A stretch of DNA of 64,000 bases from Bog-473 sp036489775 (GCA_036489775.1 DASXFC010000009.1:1-64000), one strand, 5' to 3'; numbered from the stretch's first letter, positions 52,994-62,468 are shown. Made by a program: numbers and translations. Notes: a model not told the origin generated them from the sequence alone.

Positions 52994-53854
52994 ATGGCGA
53001 AAAGTACCTCTGGGAGATCGGTCGCACGCGCCGCCGCAACAGGCGGTGGGACGTCCTATCGCGGCCAAATGCCGGTGAATTGGTACGTGGCGTTGGTCGT
53101 GATCGTGATCGTGGGCATCGGGTCGGTGGCCTTCGCTCGCTATAACTACGGCAAGGGGGCGCCCACGGTGCAGCCCGTGATCGGCCAGACCTGGCACGCC
53201 GCCCTTTCAGTCGACGTCTGCGGGACGGTCGAGCCCGTACTCCCCGCCAGCAGCTCGACGTCGACCGGGGGCCTGACCACCTCTGGGAGCGGCGTGCTGC
53301 TCATCGCGCCGAAAACGAGCGCTGAAGCTGGCCACAACGCCACGTTGGGTAAGTTCGCCTCGGAGTACAGCGGGTTCACCCTGACCAACAAGGAAATCCT
53401 CTACCCGGGCAAGACGGAGTACAAGGCCGGTGATCCCTGTGCCAAGGGGACGCCCGACGCCGGGCAGAAGGGTGAGCTGAAGGTGCGGTCCTGGTTGCTC
53501 TCGACCAAGACGGGGAAGAACAACCAGGTGGAACAGACCGGTGGCGCCACCTCGACCAAGCCGGCGGACCTGCGTTTGGCCAACCGCCAGCTCATCACCG
53601 TCGGGTACGTCCCGGCCAAGGTGGCCCTGCCCAAGCCACCCGGGAGCACCACGGTGGCCCTGCTCTCGGCCATTGAGGGCACTGGTTCGGTGGTGACCAC
53701 GACGACGACGGCACCGAGCGCCACCACGACGACGACGGCACCGACTGCGACCACCACCACGACGACGAAGCCGACGGCCACCACCACGACGACCAAGCCG
53801 GCGACCACAACCACGGCGGCCAAGACCACCACCACCTCGACCAAAGCGAAGTAA
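52994..53854 (+). CDS. Membrane-anchored protein with Thr-rich tail
   Basis: The 286-residue product starts at ATG 52994. It has a cytoplasmic Ser/Thr/Arg stretch, one membrane segment (residues 30-46), an extracytoplasmic domain with two cysteines (VDVCGTVEP and GDPCAKG) and a C-terminal low-complexity Thr/Ala/Lys tail of about 55 residues. The extracytoplasmic domain has no family I recognise. The tail resembles cell-wall-spanning or O-mannosylated segments. Its stop overlaps the ManB-like gene by one base. Confidence 0.78.
   Translation: MAKSTSGRSVARAAATGGGTSYRGQMPVNWYVALVVIVIVGIGSVAFARYNYGKGAPTVQPVIGQTWHAALSVDVCGTVEPVLPASSSTSTGGLTTSGSGVLLIAPKTSAEAGHNATLGKFASEYSGFTLTNKEILYPGKTEYKAGDPCAKGTPDAGQKGELKVRSWLLSTKTGKNNQVEQTGGATSTKPADLRLANRQLITVGYVPAKVALPKPPGSTTVALLSAIEGTGSVVTTTTTAPSATTTTTAPTATTTTTTKPTATTTTTKPATTTTAAKTTTTSTKAK
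53690..53850 (+). repeat. ACC/ACG triplet repeat coding a Thr-rich tail
   Basis: The segment is dominated by ACC and ACG codons interrupted by GCG/GCC, CCG and AAG. It encodes poly-Thr with Ala, Pro and Lys at the C-terminus of the preceding protein. Such runs are prone to slippage and length variation between strains. Confidence 0.7.
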
Positions 53855-54930
53855 TGAAAGCGGTTGTCCTTGTCGGGGGCGAGGGAACCCGGCTCCGGCC
53901 TCTGACACTTTCTGCGCCCAAGCAGATGTTGCCGATCGTGGGCGTGCCCATGCTCGAGCGGGTGCTGGGCAATCTGGCCGCACACGGGGTGACCGAGGCC
54001 ATCCTGTCGCTCGGTTACCTGCCCGACGCCTTCAGGGAGGCCTATCCCGATGGCCGGGTGGCCGGGATCGCCGTGACCTACGCCGTGGAGCCCGAGCCCC
54101 TCGACACGGCCGGAGCCGTCCGGTTCGCGGCCGACCACGGTGGGATCGACGGCACCTTCATCGTGATCAACGGCGACGTGCTGACCGACCTCGATCTCAC
54201 CGCTCTGGTGGCCTTCCACCGGGACCGGGGCGCCGAAGGCACGATTGCCCTCCATCCGGTGCCTGATCCGTCGGCCTTCGGCGTGGTGCCGACCGACTCC
54301 GACGGCCGGGTCGTGGCCTTCGTCGAAAAGCCACCACGGGACGAGGCGCCGACCAACGAGATCAACGCCGGTACCTACGTGCTCGAAGCGTCGGTGCTCG
54401 GGCGCATCGCCAGCAGCGGCCGGGTTTCGATCGAGCGCGAGACGTTCCCCTCCATGGTCAAGGACCAGGTGCTCTACGCCCTTTCTGACGACGGCTACTG
54501 GCTGGACACCGGCACTCCGGCTGCTTTCCTCCAGGCCAACGCCGATGTTCTCAACGGCCTACGCGGCCCCGAACGTGCGCCGGGTCTGCGCGATCGGGGC
54601 GACGGTATCTTCGTGGCGGGCCAGAGCCAGCTCGACGGTCAGCTCGTTGGGCCGAGCGCGGTGTTCGGCGGCTGCACGGTGGCCCCGACGGCCCGGCTGC
54701 AGCGCAGCGTGCTGGGGCCGGGCACCATCGTCGGTCCCGGTGCGGTCGTGGTTGACTCGGTACTCATGGACGGCTGCCACGTGGCTGACGACGCCACGGT
54801 CCTCGGCTCGATCATGGGCCGCCGCTCCACCATCGGTCAACGCGGCGACGTGCGGCCGGTGTCGGTGCTGGGCTATGGCGCCGTGGTGTCGTCGGGAACC
54901 GTCGTCGACGGTGAGCGGGTCGAGGCGTAA
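53854..54930 (+). CDS. Mannose-1-phosphate guanylyltransferase-like nucleotidyltransferase
   Basis: The 358-residue protein has AVVLVGGEGTRLRPLTLSAPKQMLPI (nucleotide loop), VINGDVLTDLDL, FVEKPP and DGYWLDTGTPAAFLQAN, then a C-terminal left-handed beta-helix (residues 255-355). This is the actinobacterial ManB (Rv3264c) type that makes GDP-mannose; glucose-1-phosphate thymidylyltransferases are a weaker alternative. It is adjacent to a GalE-like gene and F420 genes, and upstream of three GT4 enzymes that may use its product. Confidence 0.87.
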   Translation: MKAVVLVGGEGTRLRPLTLSAPKQMLPIVGVPMLERVLGNLAAHGVTEAILSLGYLPDAFREAYPDGRVAGIAVTYAVEPEPLDTAGAVRFAADHGGIDGTFIVINGDVLTDLDLTALVAFHRDRGAEGTIALHPVPDPSAFGVVPTDSDGRVVAFVEKPPRDEAPTNEINAGTYVLEASVLGRIASSGRVSIERETFPSMVKDQVLYALSDDGYWLDTGTPAAFLQANADVLNGLRGPERAPGLRDRGDGIFVAGQSQLDGQLVGPSAVFGGCTVAPTARLQRSVLGPGTIVGPGAVVVDSVLMDGCHVADDATVLGSIMGRRSTIGQRGDVRPVSVLGYGAVVSSGTVVDGERVEA

Positions 54931-54935
54931 CGAGC

Positions 54936-55886
54936 GTGCGGGTGCTCGTCACCGGCGGGGCCGGGTTCATCGGCTCGAACCTGGTCGATCGCCTGCTGGT
55001 CGAAGGGCACGAGGTCGACGTGGTCGATGACTTCTCGACCGGCTCGCTCTCCAACCTGGCCGAGGCACGCGGCAATGCCGGCCGGGCGCTGACCATCCAC
55101 CACCTCGACATCACGGCTCCGGCCGTGGTGGATCTCATCGTGCGGCGCAAGCCCGAACTGATCTTCCATCTGGCCGCCCAGGCCGACGTGCGGACGTCGG
55201 TGGCCCGGCCGGCCTTCGACGCCGAGGTCAACATCGTCGGTTCACTCCACGTGTTCGAGGGGGCGCGCCAAGCCGAGTCGCGGCGCGTGGTGTTCGCCGC
55301 CAGTGGGGGCACGCTCTATGGCGAGCCGACGCCCGAGGACCTGCCGGTCCGCGAGTCGCATCCACACCAACCTCTGTCGCCCTATGGGGTGGCCAAGAAG
55401 TCGGTGATCGACTACCTGGTGGCTTACCGGCAGCTGCACGCACTCGAGTTCTCCGCCCTGGCTTTGGCCAACGTCTACGGACCGCGTCAGGACCCCCATG
55501 GCGAGGCCGGCGTGGTGGCCATCTTTGCTGAGCGGCTCATCACCGGAGAGCCGGTCACCGTCTTCGGCGATGGCGAGCAGACCCGCGACTTCGTCTTCAT
55601 CGACGATGTGGTGGACGCCTTCGTCCGGGCGGCCAGCCGCGGGGGCGGGCTGGTCTGCAATGTCGGGACCGGGCAGGAGACGTCGGTCAACACATTGCTG
55701 GCGACGATGGCCGAACAAGCCGGTGTCAAAGTGCAGCAGGTGGTGAAGCCCTTGCGCAACGGCGAGCTCCTGCGCTCCTCGCTCGATGTCGAGCGGGCGG
55801 CCATGCAGTTGGGCTGGCGGCCCTGGACCGAGCTGCCCGACGGCACCCGGGCCGTCATCGAATTCATCCGCCAGAAGCTGGGCTGA
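54936..55886 (+). CDS. NAD-dependent epimerase (UDP-glucose 4-epimerase-like)
   Basis: The 316-residue extended SDR has RVLVTGGAGFIGSNLVDRLL, HLAAQADVRTSV, the catalytic Ser region AASGGTLYGE and YGVAKKSVIDYL (YxxxK), and QTRDFVFIDDVVDAF. It interconverts nucleotide sugars at C4 or carries out a related reaction. GTG start, 5 bp after the guanylyltransferase. Its 3' end meets the convergent cofE 3 bp away. Confidence 0.9.
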   Translation: MRVLVTGGAGFIGSNLVDRLLVEGHEVDVVDDFSTGSLSNLAEARGNAGRALTIHHLDITAPAVVDLIVRRKPELIFHLAAQADVRTSVARPAFDAEVNIVGSLHVFEGARQAESRRVVFAASGGTLYGEPTPEDLPVRESHPHQPLSPYGVAKKSVIDYLVAYRQLHALEFSALALANVYGPRQDPHGEAGVVAIFAERLITGEPVTVFGDGEQTRDFVFIDDVVDAFVRAASRGGGLVCNVGTGQETSVNTLLATMAEQAGVKVQQVVKPLRNGELLRSSLDVERAAMQLGWRPWTELPDGTRAVIEFIRQKLG

Positions 55887-55889
55887 TCC

Positions 55890-56618
55890 TCAACGAAAGA
55901 GGTCGTCGGCCGGCGGACGGATGATTTCGGCCCGCACCGAGGAGGGCCGCAGCCAGTCGGCCGGGACCCCGCGCACGATGGCGGCCGGCACGCCCCGGTC
56001 CTTGCCCATGACCAGCTCCGCCGCGCCGGCCAACTCGTCGGCCAGGCAGACCTCGGTGGCCATGAGCTCGCGCCCGCCGGCGTCGGTGGTGCCCCGCAGA
56101 TCGACGATGGCAGCCACGCCGGCACACCCGATGGCCACGTCGGTCACGCCTTGGCGCCAGGGCCGTCCGAAGGTGTCGCTGATGATCACGCCGATGTCGA
56201 CACCGAAGCGGTGCCCGAGCCCGGCGCGCAGGCGACGGGCCGAGAGATCCGAATCCTCGGGCAGCAGCGCGGCCGTCCCGGCGGCCACGTTGGAGAGATC
56301 GATGCCGGCGTTGGCGCAGATGAAGCCGTGCCGGGTCTCGGTGATCAACAGGTCGCCGCGCCGGCGTAGGACGCGGACCGATTCCTGCTCGACCAGGGCC
56401 ACCTTGGCGGCCGGGTCGTCGCTGATAGGGACCAGACGACCTTCCGCTTTCGACACCACTTTCTGCGTCACCACCAACACGTCGCCGGTTTCGAGCGTGG
56501 CGCCGTTCGCGCCATCGGCCGACAGCGCGTCGCCCAGCACCTCGACCAGATCGGCCCCGGGCTCGATCTCGCCCACCCCATGGAGCGGGATCAGGGAGAT
56601 CGGTGGGAAGTCAGGCAT
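55890..56618 (-). CDS. cofE: Coenzyme F420-0:L-glutamate ligase, single-domain
   Basis: I chose the ATG at 56618 (MPDFPPISLIPLHGVGEIEPG), 8 bp inside the cofD end, giving 242 residues. CofE signatures are DVLVVTQKVVSKAEG, the ITETRHGFICANAGIDLSNV segment, VIISDTFGRPWRQGVTDVAIG and VMGKDRGVPAAIVRG. It adds glutamates to F420-0. Mycobacterial FbiB has an extra C-terminal nitroreductase-like domain that reduces dehydro-F420; it is absent here, so that activity must be encoded elsewhere. Confidence 0.94.
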   Translation of the reverse strand: MPDFPPISLIPLHGVGEIEPGADLVEVLGDALSADGANGATLETGDVLVVTQKVVSKAEGRLVPISDDPAAKVALVEQESVRVLRRRGDLLITETRHGFICANAGIDLSNVAAGTAALLPEDSDLSARRLRAGLGHRFGVDIGVIISDTFGRPWRQGVTDVAIGCAGVAAIVDLRGTTDAGGRELMATEVCLADELAGAAELVMGKDRGVPAAIVRGVPADWLRPSSVRAEIIRPPADDLFR

Positions 56619-57552
56619 CGAGGACGGCCCGGGCCAGGGCGGCGGCCGCCTCGGGTGAGTGCATGACCGTGGGGGCGACCACGCACTCGAGACCACTGGC
56701 CGCCACGGCGGGCGCTTGTGCGGCGTCGGCTTCGTCGATCACCAGCGCCCGCACCCAAGAGGAATAGAGCTCGGCCACGCCGACCACGGAGGCGTCGCTG
56801 CCCAGCTCGCGCATGAGCCGGTCGGCGGGACCTTTGAGGGCGGCCCCGGCCACGATGGGGGAGACGGCGATGACATCGGGGCGCCGGGCCTCGAGGGCGG
56901 CGCGCACCTCAGGCAGGGCCAGCAGCGGGCCGATGCTGACGATGGGGTTCGACGGGCAGACCACGATGCGCCCGGCTTCCGCCAGCGCCTCGAGCACGCC
57001 GGGTGCCGGTGCGGCCGACGCGGCTCCGTCGAACCTCACGGCGGAGACCGCCACCCCGTGGTGCAGGCGGACGAAGTAGTCCTGGAAGGCCACCTCGGTC
57101 CCTGCTGGCCCCAGCGCACTCGGTTCGGCCAGGGTCAGCCGGGTGCGCAGCGGGTCGTCGGTCACCGGCAGCAGACGCACCCCGATGCCGCGGCGGGCGG
57201 CCAGGGACGCGGTCACCGCGCTGAGCGGCTCACCGGCTCGCAGGCGCTCGGTGCGGAACAGGTGGGTGGCCAGATCCTTGTCCCCGAGTCGGAACCACGA
57301 TTCGCCCCCGAGCACTTCGAGTTCGGCCATCACGTTCCAGGATTCGCCGGCCACGCCCCAGCCCGTCTCGCGGTTGTCCAACCCGGCCAGCGTGTAGGTG
57401 ACCGTGTCGAGATCTGGACTGATGTGCAGCCCGTGCAGGACCATGTCGTCGCCCACATTGACGATGGCGGTGATGTCTTGGGGTGGCAGCACCTGTACCA
57501 AGCCCGCGAGCATCCGGGCGGCACCGACACCGCCGCACAGGGCGACCAGCAC
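56611..57552 (-). CDS. cofD: F420 biosynthesis 2-phospho-L-lactate/enolpyruvyl transferase
   Basis: I chose the GTG at 57552 (VLVALCGGVGAARMLAG), giving 313 residues. CofD/FbiA signatures are CGGVGAARML, IVNVGDDMVLHGLHISPDLDTVTYTLAG, GWGVAGESW, WFRLGDKDLATHLFRTERL and CPSNPIVSIGPLLALP. It transfers the phospho-enolpyruvyl (or phospholactyl) group to FO, giving (dehydro)F420-0. It is upstream of cofE in an overlapping pair, divergent from the acyl-CoA ligase. Confidence 0.95.
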   Translation of the reverse strand: MLVALCGGVGAARMLAGLVQVLPPQDITAIVNVGDDMVLHGLHISPDLDTVTYTLAGLDNRETGWGVAGESWNVMAELEVLGGESWFRLGDKDLATHLFRTERLRAGEPLSAVTASLAARRGIGVRLLPVTDDPLRTRLTLAEPSALGPAGTEVAFQDYFVRLHHGVAVSAVRFDGAASAAPAPGVLEALAEAGRIVVCPSNPIVSIGPLLALPEVRAALEARRPDVIAVSPIVAGAALKGPADRLMRELGSDASVVGVAELYSSWVRALVIDEADAAQAPAVAASGLECVVAPTVMHSPEAAAALARAVLDA

Positions 57553-57631
57553 GCAGGGAGCATAGGAGCGCTGGTCGTGACCCCGGCACGGACGGGCTGT
57601 CCCAACCCCTTTGCTACGATCCCGGCCCGCC

Positions 57632-59227
57632 ATGACGGTGCGCACCATTGCGGTAGACCGCCACGCCACCGTGGTCTCGGTTCTCCGGGAGGCGGCCCAG
57701 GTCAACGGCGACGTCGAAGCCTTCGTCGAACCGGCTTTTGAGGGCGCGCCGCGCCGCAGCCTGAGTTTCGCCGGGTGGGATGCCGCCGCCGACGGCGTGG
57801 CCGGGTACCTGGACACACTCGGTGTGGCCAAGGGCGACGTGGTGTGCCTCGTCCTGCCCGCCTCGATCGACTACGCCATCATCTACGCCGCCCTGCTGCG
57901 CCTGGGTGCCATCACCTCGGGCATCAACCCTCGCCTGGGGCCACGGGAGGTGGCCTCCATCTTCGAACGCACCCGGCCCGTGCTGGTCATTCACGATCCC
58001 GAGGCCGCCGCGCTGGACGCCCCGGGCCTCCACCTGGTGACTCGCGCCGAGGTGGTGGCGGCCCGCACGGGGTCCCCACCGTCCCGCTGGCCCGAGCTCT
58101 CGGCTGAGGACCCGGTCGCCGTGGTCTGGACCAGCGGCACCACTGGGATCCCCAAGGGCGCCGTGTTCGATCACACCAACCTGGCCGCCGTAGCCCTGGG
58201 CACCGATGTCCTGAGCCGGGCCGGCGATCGCCGGCTGTCCCCGGTGCCCTTCGCCCACGTGGCCTACATGACCCGCGCCTGGGATGAGATCGCCCACGGC
58301 GTCACCACCATCATCACCCCGACGCCCTGGCGGGCGGCTGAGGCCATCCGCATCATGAGCGAGGAGCGGGTCACGGTGGCCCAAGGCGTGCCGACGCAGT
58401 GGGCGCTGATGCTCGGCTGCGCCGAACTCGACACGCTCGACCTGTCGTCGTTGCGGGTGGCGGGGACCGGCGCCGCCCGGATCCCGGCGGCCCATGTGGC
58501 CGAGATGCGCCAGCGCCTGGGCGTGGCGGTGGTGGTGCGGTACACCTCGACCGAGACCTCGCTCGGTACCGGCACCACACTCGAATCCTCAGACGACGAG
58601 GTGGCCACCACCGTCGGGCGCCCGGTGCCCGGGGTCGAGTTGCGTATCGAGGACGACCAGGGTGCCCAGGTGCCGGCGGGTCAGGTGGGTCGAGTCCTGT
58701 TGCGCTCAGCCGCTGCCATGCGCGGTTACTGGGGGGCCGGGCCGGGCCGGGGCAAGCGAATGGACCAGCTGCTCGACCCCGAAGCCAGCGGGGCCGCGCG
58801 CTCGCCCGAGGGATGGATGAACACAGGCGACTTCGGCCTGCTGACGGCCGAGGGCAACCTCCAGCTGGTGGGAAGGGCCCACGAGCGCTACATCCGGGGT
58901 GGCTACAACGTGTACCCCTCCGAGGTGGAGGAAGCGCTGGCCGGGCACGGCACGGTGGCCCGGGCCGCCGTGATCGGGATGCCCGACGACGTGCTGGGTG
59001 AGATCGGTGTGGCCGTGGTGGTACCCCAACCGGGCCAGGTTCCCGACCTCGATGCGCTGCGCGCCCACTGCGCCGCCCTGCTGGCCGACTACAAGGCGCC
59101 CGATGCTCTGGTGGTGGTGGACGAACTGCCCCTCACCCCGATGATGAAGGTGGATCCCACTCGCCTGGCCGTCTTGGCTCAGCCCGGAGTCGACCAGCGT
59201 TTGGCCCGCATCACCAAGAATCGATGA
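57632..59227 (+). CDS. AMP-forming acyl-CoA synthetase/ligase
   Basis: The ATG at 57632 gives 531 residues. Adenylate-forming motifs are VVWTSGTTGIPKGAVFDH (P-loop), YTSTETSLGTG, GWMNTGDFGLL, GRAHERYIRGGYNVYPSEVEE and MKVDPTRL with the C-terminal catalytic Lys. It activates a carboxylic acid as acyl-CoA. A neighbouring SDR suggests fatty-acid or sterol side-chain metabolism, but the substrate is open. Confidence 0.93.
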   Translation: MTVRTIAVDRHATVVSVLREAAQVNGDVEAFVEPAFEGAPRRSLSFAGWDAAADGVAGYLDTLGVAKGDVVCLVLPASIDYAIIYAALLRLGAITSGINPRLGPREVASIFERTRPVLVIHDPEAAALDAPGLHLVTRAEVVAARTGSPPSRWPELSAEDPVAVVWTSGTTGIPKGAVFDHTNLAAVALGTDVLSRAGDRRLSPVPFAHVAYMTRAWDEIAHGVTTIITPTPWRAAEAIRIMSEERVTVAQGVPTQWALMLGCAELDTLDLSSLRVAGTGAARIPAAHVAEMRQRLGVAVVVRYTSTETSLGTGTTLESSDDEVATTVGRPVPGVELRIEDDQGAQVPAGQVGRVLLRSAAAMRGYWGAGPGRGKRMDQLLDPEASGAARSPEGWMNTGDFGLLTAEGNLQLVGRAHERYIRGGYNVYPSEVEEALAGHGTVARAAVIGMPDDVLGEIGVAVVVPQPGQVPDLDALRAHCAALLADYKAPDALVVVDELPLTPMMKVDPTRLAVLAQPGVDQRLARITKNR

Positions 59228-59301
59228 CCGGAGCGGGGAGTGGTAGGCAGTGACCCCGCCGAACGGGATGGACCGTTGAGCACACGTTACGAGGAGCGCG
59301 C

Positions 59302-60129
59302 ATGAGCCCCACCACACGAGTCGGACAGGCCGATCCCAACCGGGGGACCGCGGTCGAAGTGTCAACGCCCGGGCGCTACGCCGGGAAGGTGGTGCTGGTC
59401 ACCGGGGCGGGCTCGGGCATCGGCCGGGCCACCGCCCGCCGCCTGGCGGCCGAAGGGGCCGCCGTGGCCTGTGCCGACGTCGCCCTCGCGTCCGTCGAGT
59501 CGGTTGCCGTCGAGATCAACACCGAGGCGGCGGCCGCCGGTGGGAAGGCACTGCCTATCCACCTCGATGTGACCGATGAAGACGAGGTGGCCTCGGTGGT
59601 GGCCACCATCAAAGGCGAGCTAGGACGCATCACCAATCTCTGCAACATCGCCGGCATCGGCGGCTTCGCCCACACGCCCGAGCAGTCGCTCGAGGGCTGG
59701 AACAAGATCATCGCCGTCAACCTGACCGGCACCTTCCTCACCTGCCGGGCCGTGCTGCCCGACATGATCGAGCACGGCGGTGCCATCGTGAACACCTGCT
59801 CGACGGCGGGGATCATCGGCCAGCCCTACACGGCGGCGTACTGCGCGTCGAAGGGTGGGGTGAAGTTGTTGACCAAGTCGCTGGCCGTCGAATACATGGC
59901 CCAGGGTGTGCGCGTCAACGCGGTGGCCCCCGGCGGCGTCGACACCCCGATCATCCATGACTTCATGCCGCCAGCCGACGCCGACTGGAAGCTGGTGGAG
60001 CGGGCCATCACCCCGTTCGGCTTCGCCTACCCGCGCGAGATCGCCGGTGCCTTCGCCTATCTCGGCTCGGACGAAGCGGCCTACGTGACCGGTTCCATCT
60101 TCTCGATCGACGGGGCGATCACCGCCTGA
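59302..60129 (+). CDS. Short-chain dehydrogenase/reductase
   Basis: The ATG at 59302 follows a GAGGAG site. The 275-residue classical SDR has VTGAGSGIGRATARRLA, NIAGIGG, catalytic Ser in CSTAG and YCASKGG (YxxxK), and the ending YVTGSIFSIDGAITA. NAD is the likely cofactor, since an Asp (ACADVA) follows the second strand. It probably oxidises a hydroxyl; the neighbouring ligase suggests acyl-chain catabolism. Confidence 0.93.
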   Translation: MSPTTRVGQADPNRGTAVEVSTPGRYAGKVVLVTGAGSGIGRATARRLAAEGAAVACADVALASVESVAVEINTEAAAAGGKALPIHLDVTDEDEVASVVATIKGELGRITNLCNIAGIGGFAHTPEQSLEGWNKIIAVNLTGTFLTCRAVLPDMIEHGGAIVNTCSTAGIIGQPYTAAYCASKGGVKLLTKSLAVEYMAQGVRVNAVAPGGVDTPIIHDFMPPADADWKLVERAITPFGFAYPREIAGAFAYLGSDEAAYVTGSIFSIDGAITA

Positions 60130-60133
60130 GGTT

Positions 60134-61336
60134 GTGCAAGGCTCGACCGGTGCCGAACCGGTCACCCTCGTGAGGACGGGTAGTCCGGACGCGCTCAGCG
60201 TGGCGCTCGACGCCACCCCGCTGCTCGGGCACCCCACCGGCGTCGGTGTCTTCACCCGGGGCGCGCTGGGCGCGCTGGCGGCCCGGCCCGACCTCTCGGT
60301 CCACGCCTTCGCCGTCAGTTGGCGACGCCGGCAGGGGATCGACCAGCAGCTACCGGCGTCGGTGGTGTCCCGGCAGCGCCCCATGCCGGCCCGGCCACTC
60401 CACGCCGCCTGGCGTCACGTCGACCTGCCGGCGATCGAATGGTTCATCGGTCCGGTCGACGTGGTGCACGGCACCAACTTCGTGGTGCCGCCCACCCGCC
60501 GGGCCGGAGCGGTGGTGTCGGTGCACGACCTCACCCCGGTCCACTATCCCGAACTCTGCAACCAGGCCACCCTGGCCTATCCCGGTCTCATCGCCCGGGC
60601 CTTGCGGCGCGGGGCCTGGATCCACGCCGACTCGGCCTTCGTGGCAGCCGAAGCGGTCGAGGCGTTCAGCCTCGATCCGGCCCGGGTGCGGGTGGTCTAT
60701 CCGGGCCTGCCCGAGGTCCCTTCGGCCGACGCCGATGCGCTGGCCGCCCTGACCCGGCGTTGGCCGACGCTCGAGGGCAGGCGCATCATCTTGGCCGTGG
60801 GCACGGCCGAGCCCCGTAAGGACCTGCCCGGTCTGGTCCGGGCCTTCGACCAGATGGCGGCCGAAGCAAAGGATCTGGTGCTCGTTCTGGCCGGTCCGCC
60901 CGGTTGGGGGGAGGAGGCGTTGGCCGACGCCGTTGACAGCGCGCGGGCCGGCGACCGCATCGTGCGCACTGGTTGGGTCGACGACCCCACGCTGGGTGCC
61001 CTGCTGGCCTCCGCCTCGGTGTTGGCCTTCCCCTCGCGGTACGAGGGCTTCGGATTCCCGCCACTCCAAGCCATGGCGGCCGGCGTGCCGGTGGTGGCCA
61101 CCCGGGCCGGGTCCCTGCCCGAGGTGTTGGGGCAGGCCGCCCTGCTGGTCGACGTCGGCGACGGCGATGCGTTGGCCGACGCCCTGGGCCGCGCCCTTGA
61201 CGACACCGACGTCCGGCGCCGCCTGATCGAAGCCGGGCCGCTCCAGGCGGCCCGCTACCGCTGGGACGACTGCGCCGAGGGACTGCACGCGCTGTACCGC
61301 GACGTGGCGGCGGCGGGCGAGAGTCGACATGCCTGA
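60134..61336 (+). CDS. GT4 glycosyltransferase (first of three)
   Basis: The 400-residue protein has the GT-B plan: LDATPLLGHPTGVGVFTRGALGAL at the N-terminus, VHGTNFVVPP, VSVHDLTPVHYPELC, then the donor domain with LAVGTAEPRKDLPGLVRAFDQM and FPSRYEGFGFPPLQAMAAGVPVVATRAGSLPEV (E-x7-E). The GTG at 60134 is used; a GTG at 60170 is possible. It overlaps the next glycosyltransferase by 8 bp. Mannosyl transfer is plausible given the GDP-mannose gene nearby. Confidence 0.9.
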   Translation: MQGSTGAEPVTLVRTGSPDALSVALDATPLLGHPTGVGVFTRGALGALAARPDLSVHAFAVSWRRRQGIDQQLPASVVSRQRPMPARPLHAAWRHVDLPAIEWFIGPVDVVHGTNFVVPPTRRAGAVVSVHDLTPVHYPELCNQATLAYPGLIARALRRGAWIHADSAFVAAEAVEAFSLDPARVRVVYPGLPEVPSADADALAALTRRWPTLEGRRIILAVGTAEPRKDLPGLVRAFDQMAAEAKDLVLVLAGPPGWGEEALADAVDSARAGDRIVRTGWVDDPTLGALLASASVLAFPSRYEGFGFPPLQAMAAGVPVVATRAGSLPEVLGQAALLVDVGDGDALADALGRALDDTDVRRRLIEAGPLQAARYRWDDCAEGLHALYRDVAAAGESRHA

Positions 61337-62468
61337 GGGCGACGGCCCCCGCGTGCTGATGGCGGTGCAGCAGCTGCGCCGCCAGGTTCCCGGTGGAATC
61401 GGGAACTACGCCCGGGGTCTGCTCAAGGGGTTGCGGGCCTGTGCCGAGGCCGGGCAGGACGTCGACCTCACCCTGCTGGCCAGCCGCCCGCCGGGCCGGG
61501 GCCGGCGCGACGCGCTGGCCGACTTCGATCGGCCCCTCATCGCGTCGCCACTGCCCGGTCCGGCGCTGACCCGCTTGTGGGACCACGGCCTGTGGCGTCT
61601 TCCCCCTGGGTTCGACGTGGTCCACTCGGTGTCACTCGCCTTTCCGCCCATCCGCCCCAGCGTGCATTCGGTGGTCACGGTGCACGACGTGGCCTGGCGT
61701 CGCTTCCCCCATGCCACCACGCCGCGCGGCGCCCGCTGGCATGAGGCTGCCCTGTGCCGGGCCCGCGATTCGCAAGCGTTCATGGTGGTGCCCTCCCGGT
61801 TCGTGGCGGCCGACCTCTACGCCGACGGCATCGACGAGCGGCGCATCACCGTCATCAAGGGCGGCAGCGACCACCTGGTGCCGGCCGACCAGCCGGCCAC
61901 CGACGAGGAGTTGGCCCGGCTGGGCGTGACGGGCCCCTTCCTGCTCACGGTGAGCACGCTCGAACCGCGCAAGAACGTGGACCGCCTGCTGGCGGCCTAC
62001 CGGGCCCTCCGGCTCTCGTTGCCCGAGCCCTGGCCGCTGCTGATCGTGGGACCGACCGGGTGGGGGCCCCAGCTGCTACCCAGTCCCGAGGAGCAGGCGG
62101 GCGTGATCCTGGTCGGCGCGGTGCCCGGCCCGGTGCTCACCGGTCTGTACCAGCGGGCCGGCGCCTTCGCCTACGTCCCCTTGACCGAGGGCTACGGCCT
62201 GCCCCCGCTCGAGGCGATGCGGCTGGGCACCCCGACCATGGTGTCGACCCAGGTGCCCAGCGTGCGCGACCTGGGGGAGACCGGTCAAGCGCCCGCCATC
62301 GTGGTCGATCCGCTCGACGTGGATGCCATCGCGGCCGGCCTCTTCACCGTCATGACGGACGAAGCGGTGCGGGCTGACCTCTCGGCCCGGGGCACCGTGC
62401 ACGCCACGGCGCGCACCTGGCGCTCGGTGGCCGAGCAGCACCGGGCCCTCTGGCGGTCGTTGACGTGA
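61329..62468 (+). CDS. GT4 glycosyltransferase (second of three)
   Basis: The 379-residue protein shares the layout of its neighbours: RRQVPGGIGNYARGLLKGL, VVTVHDVAWRRFPHATTPRG, LTVSTLEPRKNVDRLLAAYRAL and VPLTEGYGLPPLEAMRLGTPTMVSTQVPSVRDL. It overlaps the preceding gene by 8 bp and the next by 4 bp (GTGA), so the three are translationally coupled and probably build one oligosaccharide. Confidence 0.92.
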   Translation: MPEGDGPRVLMAVQQLRRQVPGGIGNYARGLLKGLRACAEAGQDVDLTLLASRPPGRGRRDALADFDRPLIASPLPGPALTRLWDHGLWRLPPGFDVVHSVSLAFPPIRPSVHSVVTVHDVAWRRFPHATTPRGARWHEAALCRARDSQAFMVVPSRFVAADLYADGIDERRITVIKGGSDHLVPADQPATDEELARLGVTGPFLLTVSTLEPRKNVDRLLAAYRALRLSLPEPWPLLIVGPTGWGPQLLPSPEEQAGVILVGAVPGPVLTGLYQRAGAFAYVPLTEGYGLPPLEAMRLGTPTMVSTQVPSVRDLGETGQAPAIVVDPLDVDAIAAGLFTVMTDEAVRADLSARGTVHATARTWRSVAEQHRALWRSLT

